From: an uncultured Oscillospiraceae bacterium
Lineage (GTDB): Bacteria > Bacillota > Clostridia > Oscillospirales > Oscillospiraceae
Assembly (NCBI GenBank): GCA_910587255.1
Contig: CAJUKT010000012.1
Coordinates: forward strand, 1 to 5,510
DNA: 5,510 bases
Reading direction: 5' to 3'
The notes under the pieces were generated by a model, which saw nothing but the letters and a program-made list of their open reading frames with translations, ran no database searches and was not told the DNA's origin. A program made the translations under genes and the position numbers. Each line of letters begins with the position of its first letter. Position 1 is the stretch's first letter. Shown piece after piece: positions 1 to 5,510 of this stretch.

Positions 1-138
1 GCGTTCTTTGGCCTGGATCAACAATTCCCGCCGTCTTTCCAAAGACTATGAAGTGTCTGTCCGTTCTGCACAAGCTGTTTGCACCATTGCTGCTTTCAGC
101 ACTTTACTCAAGCGGTTTTAGCCTATTGGTACAGCTTC
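1..138 (+). mobile_element. Right end of an IS5-like insertion sequence (left part outside window)
   Basis: The window opens inside an insertion sequence. The 3' end of its transposase gene stops at 121, and similarity to family 3 glycoside hydrolase resumes at about the GAG TAT TTC codons from 140. The element boundary must therefore fall between about 122 and 139. If the element duplicates a TNA target, as some IS5 subgroups do, the TGA at 139-141 would be the target and 138 the last IS base. The uninterrupted gene would then have read TTTGAGTATTTC (FEYF), as expected for this protein family. The exact end is an inference, because the other terminal inverted repeat is not in the window. Confidence 0.6.
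2..121 (+). CDS. IS5-family-like transposase, C-terminal 39 residues (partial)
   Basis: The frame starting at base 2 reads RSLAWINNSRRLSKDYEVSV and continues to LLKRF followed by TAG. The pattern ER(S/T)-AW-N-RRL-KDYE is the typical C-terminal signature of DDE transposases of the IS5 superfamily. The last catalytic glutamate normally sits directly before the R with which this fragment starts, so it is just off the left edge; the single base at position 1 is a G, compatible with a GAG codon. Transposases of this group cut and join the ends of their own element. The rest of the gene is upstream of the window, so it cannot be judged whether the element is intact. The family assignment rests on recognised motifs in a short tail. 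Confidence 0.75.
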   Translation, partial: RSLAWINNSRRLSKDYEVSVRSAQAVCTIAAFSTLLKRF

Positions 139-2110
139 TGAGTATTTCGGCGAGGATCCGTATCTTGCGGGCAAGCTGGCGGCGCGCTTCATCCGGGGAG
201 TGGAGGGCCAGGGTGTAGGTTCCAGCCTCAAGCACTTTGCCGCTAACTCCCAGGAACTGTGCCGGTTTACCTCGGACAGTGTGATGGACGAGCGTACCCT
301 GCGGGAGCTGTACCTGACCGCCTTTGAGACTGCGGTGAAGGAAGGGAAACCCTCCACCGTCATGTGCGCCTATCCCAAGCTGAACGGTATCCACTGCTCC
401 GACCACAAAGGACTGCTCACCGATATCCTTCGGGAGGAGTGGGGCTTTGAGGGCATGGTGGTCACCGACTGGGGGGCCATGAACGACCGAATTGAGGGCT
501 TCCGGGCGGGCTGTGATCTGAATATGCCCGGAGGCAGCGCCTACATGGAAAAGGAAGTGCTGACAGCGGTAAAATCCGGGGCCCTGCCGGAGTCCGCCGT
601 TGACGACTCCGCCCGCCGGGTGCTGAAGCTGGTGTTTCGGGCGGCGGAGGCCCGAAAGGAGCCGACAGGCTGCGACTTCGATGCCCACCACACCCTGGCG
701 GCAAAGGCTGCAGCGGCCGGGACAGTGCTGTTAAAGAACGAGGGAAACACCCTGCCCTTGAAGGAGGGGCAGCATGTGGCCCTCCTGGGCCACATGGCGA
801 AGGAGCTGCGGTTCCAAGGGGCGGGCTCCAGCCACATCAACCCCACAAAGGTCGTCAATCCTGTAGACGCCATGCCAGACCTGCCTTTCGCCCCCGGCTG
901 CGATGGGCGGGGGAACACCACCGGCGAGCTTCTCGCAGAAGCGGCGGCGCTGGCCAAACGTGTAGAGATCCCTGTGGTGTTCGCAGGTCTGCCCGGACAG
1001 TACGAGTCCGAAGGCTTTGATCGGACGAACATGAAGATGCCGGAGGGCCATCTGCGGCTCATTGACGCAGTGGCGGAGGCCAACCCCAACACGGTAGTGG
1101 CGCTTCTCTGCGGCGCTCCTGTGGAGTGCCCCTGGGCGGACAAGGTGAAGGCCATTCTCCACCTGGGTCTCCCCGGCCAGGCGGGGGGCCAGGCCGCCGC
1201 TGACCTGCTCTATGGGCGGGTTAACCCCTCGGGCAAGCTGGCCGAAAGCTGGCCCCTGCGCTATGAGGACTGCCCTTCCGCATCCTACTACGGAAAGACG
1301 AAGGACGCTTTGTATCTGGAGGGCGTCTATGTGGGCTACCGGTATTACGACAAGGTGCGCAAGGCCGTCCGCTGGCCTTTTGGCTACGGACTGAGCTACA
1401 CCAGCTTCGGCTATTCCGAACTCCGGGCGGAGGGTCGTAGGGTATCTGTCACCGTGGCCAATACCGGGAACCTGGCGGGGGCTGAGGTGGTACAGCTCTA
1501 TGTCCGCCCGCCTCAGGAGGGCATCCACCGCCCGGTACGGGAGTTGAAAGGGTTCCAAAAGGTGTTCCTCCAGCCGGGAGAGGCAAAGACGCTTTCTTTT
1601 GTGCTGAAGGATCGGGCCTTTGCCCTCTGGCAGGACGGCTGGAAGGTACCTGCCGGAACTTATGGTGTGGAGGTGGGTGGCCTCACCGCCGCTATCTGTG
1701 TGGGGGGAGACACGCTACCTGCCCCGGACTGGCAGGCGGGGAGCTGGTACGAGACCTGTTCGGGAACGCCCGACCATGCAGGCTGGGAGAGAATACTGGG
1801 CAGAAAGTATACCCCGGCCACCATCCGAAAGGGTGAGTTCACCATGAATAACACCGTGATGGAGATGAAGGACCACTCGTTCATCATGAAGATCATGTAC
1901 AAGGCGGTGGAGGCCACCATCGCCAAGGGCTACGGCGGTAAAGCAGACTACGAAAACCCGGAGTTCCGGATGCTGATGGAGTCCAGCGCGGGAAGCCCCC
2001 TTCGGAGTATGCAGATCTCGGGCGGCATGAAGTGCGGAATTTTCCAGGGCCTAGTGGATATGGCCAATGGGCACTTTTTCCGCGGTATCAAAAAAATGAT
2101 AGGAGGATAG
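122..2110 (+). pseudogene. 5'-truncated glycoside hydrolase family 3 (beta-glucosidase-like)
   Basis: This frame encodes about 662 residues of a family 3 glycoside hydrolase, a retaining enzyme that removes terminal beta-linked sugars such as glucose from oligosaccharides. From 140 it reads EYFGEDPYLAGKLAARF, then KHFAANSQE (substrate-binding Lys-His motif), then GMVVTDWGAMND, whose Asp at 467-469 is the expected nucleophile. The second domain carries ESEGFDR (1004-1024), where the acid/base Glu is expected, and GLPGQAGGQAAADLLYG. The C-terminal fibronectin-III-like domain spans roughly LYVRPP to AGTYGVEVGG (about 1496-1680). A further tail of about 130 residues ends KKMIGG. Roughly the first 100-150 residues of the barrel domain are missing: the frame runs straight into the transposase stop at 119-121, with no ATG, GTG or TTG before GTG at 200. 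That GTG lies past conserved sequence and has no convincing ribosome binding site, so it is unlikely to restore activity. No no-signal-peptide claim is possible because the N-terminus is gone. Apart from the truncation the frame is clean, suggesting a recent insertion or rearrangement. Confidence 0.9.
2101..2106 (+). promoter_or_regulatory. Ribosome binding site of the epimerase-like gene
   Basis: AGGAGG lies 8 bases before the ATG at 2115 and overlaps the end of the GH3 gene, whose TAG is at 2108-2110. This tight arrangement indicates that the two genes were translated from one message. Confidence 0.7.
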
Positions 2111-2114
2111 CAGC

Positions 2115-2876
2115 ATGAAAGTATTTTATGATCGGCGGCACTGGCCTGCTGGGTTGTGAGGCTGCAAAAGTTCTGATTGAACGGGGCCACGAGGTGGAGT
2201 CTATCGCCCTGCCGTCCCTGTCAGGATGAGCGGGCGGAAGGCCCTGGCCCTATCTATGACCTGTACAAAAAATATAACATCGACCCCATCAACCGCCTTC
2301 TGAAACTGACGAAGGAGTGCGGGATGAAGCACGCAACCATTTGCGGCTTCTATTTCTCATATTTTGCCAAGACTATGCCGGAGTTGGAACTCACCAAATG
2401 GCACCCCTATATTCGCTCCTGCATTAACCGGGAAGAGGCCGCCATGGCCTCTGCGGACGCGGAGTTCAGCGTGGGCGTGCTGGAACTGTCAGGCCATTGC
2501 CGGGGGTTGGAGCACACCCAGGATGGGAATGTTGGTCCATCGGCTGGTATAACCTGACGTGGAAAGAGATGTTTGGCATCATGCACAGGCATCTGGGTCA
2601 GCCCAATCAGAAGATAGTCATCATCCCCAACTGGATGTTCACCATGGGCTGCAAGGCCATGAAAAACAGCAGGAAAAGAACAACATCGACGGCGGGCTGT
2701 ATATGCCCAAGCTGGCGAAAATCCAGTGCAACGAGCTGTTTATCGACAACTACCTGGGCTGCGTTCCCCTGGGCGTAGAGGAGGACAACATCGACAGTGC
2801 CATCGGGGACTCTGTGCGTCTGTGCACGGACATCATCCAGGGCAAGGCCAAGACCATTGGAATGAAGGGGGAATAG
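2115..2876 (+). pseudogene. Decayed NAD(P)-dependent epimerase/dehydratase-like protein
   Basis: Pieces of one protein can be read across three frames. It starts MKVF at 2115. An extra T in TTTT (2124-2127) shifts the frame to MIGGTGLLGCEAAKVLIERG, a Rossmann nucleotide-binding start with the G-x-x-G-x-x-G pattern. After IALPSL (to 2220) it jumps to QDERAEGPGPIYDLYKKYNI and on through FYFSYFAKTMPELEL to VLEL (2488). It then jumps again to QAIAGG, LEHTQDG, CWSIGWYNLTWKEMFGIM and IIPNWMFTMG. After an A run (2662-2666) lacking one base it ends with NNIDGGLYMPKLAKIQCNEL to IGMKGE and TAG. Compared with family members of about 320 residues, around 50 codons are missing at each jump, and single-base shifts lie near 2125, 2505, 2528 and 2665. 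The likely role was oxidation, reduction or epimerisation of a sugar or related small molecule, as the partner of the upstream GH3 gene. The exact substrate is not recognisable. It cannot make a full protein as written. Confidence 0.85.
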
Positions 2877-2992
2877 GGTGCCAGAGTAAACGGCCAAAGC
2901 AGGTATACAAAAAGAGAAGAAAAGTCAAGCAAGCCCTTGCTATCACCGGCTCTTTTGAGTTTCATAATTAGCTGTAGCTCTCGTTCAACTTT

Positions 2993-2999
2993 AGGAGGT
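2993..2999 (+). promoter_or_regulatory. Ribosome binding site of the lipoprotein gene
   Basis: AGGAGGT lies 9 bases before the ATG at 3008. It decides the start: the nearer ATG at 3001 would leave only 2-3 bases and is in another frame, while 3008 begins a typical lipoprotein signal peptide. Confidence 0.85.
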
Positions 3000-3767
3000 A
3001 ATGGAGAATGAAAAAAGCAAACAAATGGCTGTTGAACCTGTCTGTCCTTCTGCTGTTTCTCGGTCTTTTGGCCGGCTGTGGAACCGGCAATCCTGCCGAT
3101 GAAACCTCTGGCACAGAGCAACCTTCCGCGTCTGTTTCGGAAACGGATCCGGCTGAATATGCAGCCCCCGCAGAATACACCATCCGTTTCGATCAGAATA
3201 CAACTCCGGATGACGTTACGGACGACGAAACTTATACCTACGAGGTGACCAGCTGGAATGCAGACGGCACCCAGTCCGTCACAGGGGAAACTAGTATTCT
3301 GACTGTTCCCTATAGCGAGAATGCCTATCTTGAGGCTGCTATACCGGCACCGGAGCGGGAGGGCTATTACTTTGCAGGATGGCAGACCCGCCCTAATGTC
3401 AGTCAGGACGATCTGGTCAACGGCGTATCACCTTATCTTTGGATGTTTGGAACGCAGTCCCGTTTTGGCGATGTAGCCACAGTCATGTACATCAAGGACA
3501 TGGAGAGTCTGACAGAGGATGGAACCGCAACACTGTATGCCCGCTGGGTGGAAGTAAAGGATATTTCTACGGCAGAAGACCTACAAAAAATGGGAGAAGA
3601 CCTGTATGGCGCTTACCGACTTACGGCAGACATTACACTCACTGAGGACTGGACCCCCATCGGCTGTTATTTTTCCAACTATGAAAACTATGAGACAGGC
3701 TGGTGGACCTATGCCTTCCGCGGTTTTTTTGACGGCAACGGACACACCATCAGTGGGCTGGTTATCC

Positions 3768-3774
3768 GGGGGGG
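3768..3774 (+). other. G7 homopolymer at the lipoprotein frameshift
   Basis: Seven consecutive Gs follow GTTATCC. With six Gs the reading would be VIRGAEVDVS and the whole 3008-4832 gene would be one open frame. With seven, translation passes through RGGRSGCQQ and stops at 3823. Confidence 0.85.
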
Positions 3775-4082
3775 CAGAAGTGGATGTCAGCAGGTATCAG
3801 CAGGAAGCTGCCGTTTGGCATAACGATGGGGAAAATGCCAATGGCTGTGCCGCTATGTTCAATGCCATCGCCGGCGCTACCATCCAGGACGTTACCCTGG
3901 AAGAACCGATTGTTGATGTCACGGGGGATTACGCGGTACATGGGGATTACCTCTATGTCTCTCCTGTAGCCGCCTTTGATATGGCCAGCACCCTGACCAA
4001 TGTGATCATAAACAATCCAACTGTTTCCGTGGAGGTCAGCGATGAGGCGTCCGCCATCCGCAGCAGCATCTTCACTTCGGCT

Positions 4083-4550
4083 GCCGGTCTTGTTGCTGGC
4101 GGCTGGAGCGACAATCTGACCGGCTGCCAGGTAAACGGTGGAATGATTACGCTGGACGCGGCAACAACCACTTCCCACGGCGGAGAAATATATCTCGGCG
4201 GAATCATGGGTGAGTGCTACTCCAATATGACAAATTGCGGATCTTCGGCAAGGCTTGCGCTCACTGTGGTGGATGACTGTGAAAGCGTCGAGGATGCCAA
4301 TTTGAACGTCCATGTAGGCGGGCTGAGTGCGGCCAGTACCAACACCGTGGGTTGTTCCACAACCAATGAGATCTCTGTAAAGGTGGCAAAGCCTACAGGA
4401 GCGGCCAGCGTAAATGTGGGCGGGCTTTCCGGTTCCCAGCGGTATCGAACCGCTTCTCAGAATACAATTCACTCTACCATCGCCACAGACTGCCAGTTGG
4501 ATGAAACCAATGGGCAGCTGAACGTGGGCAGTGTCAGCGGGCAGTTGGAT
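4083..4550 (+). repeat. GLUG-like protein repeats in the lipoprotein
   Basis: Five related protein segments occur in one frame: AAGLVAGG (from 4080), LGGIMGE (4194), VGGLSA (4314), VGGLSG (4416) and VGSVSG (4524). The aligned glycine pairs start at 4083, 4197, 4317, 4419 and 4527, giving spacings of 38, 40, 34 and 36 residues. Most copies are preceded by hydrophobic/hydrophilic alternation and followed by a TNC, TVGC or similar polar segment, as in GLUG-motif beta-helices. The DNA itself is too diverged to call a nucleotide repeat. Confidence 0.6.
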
Positions 4551-4841
4551 GTCTATTATTTAACCCAGATTCTGATGTATACCCCCATCGCTTCTGCTGG
4601 ATGCACGGAGAACACCGTGGAAACAACCTGCAATGGGGCCTCACTGTCTACAGCGATCGGTCTGCTGCCGGAACTGGACGGCACGCCGCTGGGCTGGATT
4701 AATAAAGGGGAATATGAAATTGCCGAGGGCTATACCGCCCCTTCCAACATAGAAGCGGTAACCGAGAAATACGGAGCCTACATTCCCGAGGACTATCTGA
4801 TGGATGGAATTATCTGGATTATGACGGAGTAATTGTTTTCA

Positions 4842-4870
4842 TTCTTGCTGCGGGGGCCCCGCAGCAAGAA
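4842..4870 (+). terminator. Perfect 14-bp inverted repeat, probable terminator
   Basis: TTCTTGCTGCGGGG (4842-4855) is followed, after a single G, by its exact reverse complement (4857-4870), starting 10 bases after the lipoprotein stop. A real hairpin would leave a few central G/C bases in the loop. The position fits a transcription terminator, but neither strand has a clear T run after the stem, so it may be weak or bidirectional, or serve as an mRNA-end stabiliser. Confidence 0.55.
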
Positions 4871-4882
4871 CTCTATCATAAC

Positions 4883-4888
4883 AGGAGG
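4883..4888 (+). promoter_or_regulatory. Ribosome binding site of the small broken ORF
   Basis: AGGAGG lies 8 bases before ATG 4897 and only 2 before ATG 4891. Both ATGs are in the same frame, and the spacing favours 4897. Confidence 0.55.
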
Positions 4889-4896
4889 ACATGAGC

Positions 4897-4997
4897 ATGA
4901 GCAAACAACGGGTATTCTTCACGGCCCCACCGGCGGCATGGACTTTGCCAGACTGAAGGAACTGGTGAAGGATCTGGACAAACAGGATAACGTGTGA
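4897..4997 (+). pseudogene. Short broken coding remnant of unknown function
   Basis: Behind a good ribosome binding site the frame reads MSKQRVFFTAPPAAWTLPD and stops at 4954-4956. One frame over, the text continues as GGMDFARLKELVKDLDKQDN V and stops at 4995-4997. Adding one base in the GCCCCACC stretch (about 4924-4931) joins them into a plausible peptide with TAPTGGMDFARLKELV at the joint. A third open stretch, EDIQADKEKVQSHCPIMVQQ, follows in yet another frame up to a TGA near 5058, so the original could have been a small protein of about 55 residues, or the start of a larger lost gene. I do not recognise the family. It sits between the inverted repeat and rhaB and has no obvious link to either. 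Confidence 0.4.
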
Positions 4998-5126
4998 AGA
5001 TATTCAGGCGGATAAAGAAAAAGTTCAAAGTCATTGTCCCATTATGGTTCAGCAATGAGTTGTTTCCCCGTGGGGCTGTCTGTTGCAGCAAAAAATTATT
5101 TTGGAATATGATATCCGGCATTTTGT

Positions 5127-5153
5127 TTGATTCTCGCCAGAATCCTTTATAAA
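5127..5153 (+). promoter_or_regulatory. Candidate promoter for rhaB
   Basis: In the AT-rich spacer before rhaB, TTGATT (5127-5132) and TATAAA (5148-5153) are separated by 15 bases, resembling a sigma-A promoter with a short spacer. TTGTTT (5123-5128) with TTTATA (5146-5151) gives a 17-base spacer but poorer hexamers. No operator repeat was recognised around it. Confidence 0.3.
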
Positions 5154-5159
5154 TTGGGC

Positions 5160-5166
5160 AAGGAGG
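5160..5166 (+). promoter_or_regulatory. Ribosome binding site of rhaB
   Basis: AAGGAGG lies 8 bases upstream of TTG 5175. It supports this non-ATG start: the next TTG, at 5171, is in a different frame that does not encode the kinase. Confidence 0.8.
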
Positions 5167-5174
5167 AGCTTTGT

Positions 5175-5510
5175 TTGCGAAATTATTTAGCCATCGACAT
5201 CGGCGCGTCGTCGGGGCGGCACATCGTGGGCTGGCTGGAGGACGGCGCGCTCCAGACCAAGGAGGTCTACCGCTTCCCCAACGGGGTGACGGAGCGGGAT
5301 GGCCGCCTCACCTGGGACGTTGTGGAACTGATGTTTCACGTGAAACATGGCATCGACAAGGCGCTGGAGCAGTTCCCGGACATCGCCAGCTTTTCCATCG
5401 ACACATGGGGATGCGATTACGTTCTGCTCAGAGGGGACCAGGAGGTCTGGCCCTGCCACGCCTACCGGGACAATCGGACGGAGACGGTGATCCCGGCTGT
5501 CCACGAGAAA
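5175..5510 (+). CDS. rhaB: Rhamnulokinase, N-terminal 112 residues (runs off window)
   Basis: The frame opens with a TTG start and reads MRNYLAIDIGASSGRHIVGW. This is the nucleotide-binding start of FGGY carbohydrate kinases in the form typical of rhamnulokinase (IDIGASSGR, residues 7-15). Further rhamnulokinase signatures are YRFPNGV (residues 32-38), LTWDV (45-49), SFSIDTWGCDYVLL (72-85) and PCHAYRDNRT (93-102). The enzyme phosphorylates L-rhamnulose to L-rhamnulose 1-phosphate in the cytoplasm, the second step of L-rhamnose breakdown after the isomerase RhaA and before the aldolase RhaD. About a quarter of the usual 470-490 residues is visible, and the frame is clean to the window edge. 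Rhamnose genes such as rhaA and rhaD may follow to the right, which cannot be seen here. Residues 53-58 (MFHVKH) are encoded by an exact parS palindrome, where relatives often have a different residue pattern. Confidence 0.93.
   Translation, partial: MRNYLAIDIGASSGRHIVGWLEDGALQTKEVYRFPNGVTERDGRLTWDVVELMFHVKHGIDKALEQFPDIASFSIDTWGCDYVLLRGDQEVWPCHAYRDNRTETVIPAVHEK
5332..5347. promoter_or_regulatory. parS: parS centromere-like site (ParB/Spo0J binding) inside rhaB
   Basis: TGTTTCACGTGAAACA is a perfect 16-bp palindrome, extended to 18 bp by the flanking A and T (5331-5348). It matches the Firmicutes/general bacterial parS consensus TGTTNCACGTGAAACA at every position. ParB (Spo0J) binds this site, spreads along DNA and loads SMC, and together with ParA (Soj) it helps segregate replication origins. 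The known sites cluster around oriC and several lie inside genes, as here. No parA or parB gene is in the window. Confidence 0.85.

Larger units (their letters stand above)
3008..4832 (+). pseudogene. Surface lipoprotein with InlB-type and GLUG-like repeats, split by a frameshift
   Basis: The first frame (3008-3823) begins MKKANKWLLN, then a hydrophobic stretch ending in the lipobox LAGC. Cys24 would be lipidated, so the protein is exported and anchored on the outer face of the membrane. A low-complexity Ser/Thr/Glu linker follows, then a segment resembling the Listeria-Bacteroides (InlB B) repeat, with PEREGYYFAGWQT and TLYARW (about residues 50-178). Next come ISTAEDLQKMGEDLYGAYRL, DITLTEDWTPIG and FRGFFDGNGHTISGLVIRG, the usual lead-in of GLUG-repeat adhesin-like proteins. 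At a run of seven Gs (3768-3774) the frame breaks and soon ends at 3823. Removing one G joins it to a clean frame reading GAEVDVSRYQQEAAVWHNDG and onwards to WIMTE and TAA at 4832, giving one protein of about 607 residues. The second part holds recurring GG(L/I)-x-x-G repeats of a beta-helix type. Likely roles are adhesion or glycan/host interaction at the surface, inferred from the repeat types; no catalytic domain is seen. The gene has its own ribosome binding site and 131 bases upstream, so it need not be co-transcribed with the epimerase remnant. The break may be a real mutation, a switchable tract or a sequence error. Confidence 0.82.

Noticed and set aside
731..1558. Long minus-strand open frame of 275 codons opposite the GH3 gene
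   Set aside because: It lies entirely opposite a strongly recognisable GH3 coding frame, has no recognisable domains, and is the usual antisense shadow of GC-rich coding DNA.
2937..2968. Possible promoter TTGCTA ... CATAAT before the lipoprotein gene
   Set aside because: The hexamers are separated by 20 bases and the -35 match is weak, so it was not listed, although some promoter in this gap is plausible.
3001..3003. ATG at 3001 as lipoprotein start
   Set aside because: It is too close to the ribosome binding site and in a frame that does not give the signal peptide.
3606..3770. Start of the second lipoprotein frame as an independent gene from 3606
   Set aside because: Up to about 3770 this frame gives unrelated text while the other frame encodes the conserved DITLTEDWTPIG and FDGNGHTISGL motifs. 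Its true coding part starts only at the G7 tract.
5066..5075. CCCCGTGGGG palindrome as a terminator or operator
   Set aside because: The stem is only four base pairs with a two-base centre, and there is no supporting context or second copy.
5187..5504. Minus-strand open frame opposite rhaB
   Set aside because: It is a shadow of the clearly conserved rhamnulokinase frame.

Overview
The window looks like a piece of a chromosome (or large replicon) from a moderately GC-rich gut Clostridia relative, most likely Oscillospiraceae-like (Flavonifractor/Lawsonibacter/Pseudoflavonifractor type). This is an inference from strong AGGAGG ribosome binding sites, a TTG start on the rhamnulokinase gene, the style of the glycoside hydrolase family 3 and rhamnulokinase proteins, and a Firmicutes-consensus parS site. 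All recognised genes are on the + strand.

Layout. Bases 1-121 are the last 39 codons of an IS5-like transposase. Its stop codon is followed at once, in the same frame, by the body of a family 3 glycoside hydrolase (122-2110) whose N-terminal part is missing, so the IS appears to have interrupted or replaced the 5' end of that gene. Four bases after the hydrolase stop lies a badly decayed NAD(P)-dependent epimerase/dehydratase-like gene (2115-2876), with two internal deletions and several single-base frameshifts. After a 131-base gap with a strong Shine-Dalgarno comes a secreted lipoprotein of about 607 residues (3008-4832). It has an InlB/Listeria-Bacteroides-type repeat and a GLUG-like beta-helical repeat region, but is split by one extra G in a run of seven Gs. 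A 14-bp perfect inverted repeat follows. Next is a tiny broken coding remnant (4897-4997), a short AT-rich spacer, and the start of rhamnulokinase rhaB (5175 to the window end).

Functional reading. The GH3 enzyme and the epimerase were probably one transcription unit for beta-glucoside processing, now damaged at both genes. The lipoprotein would be displayed on the cell surface. The rhaB gene begins a separate rhamnose-catabolism unit. The contrast between the broken middle (2115-4997) and the clean GH3 body and rhaB start suggests either a decaying accessory segment or a local sequence-quality problem at homopolymers.

The most striking signal is not a gene: an exact match to the ParB/Spo0J centromere site parS (TGTTTCACGTGAAACA) lies inside the rhaB reading frame at 5332-5347. 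It suggests that this locus may act as a chromosome-segregation loading site and may lie near the replication origin.
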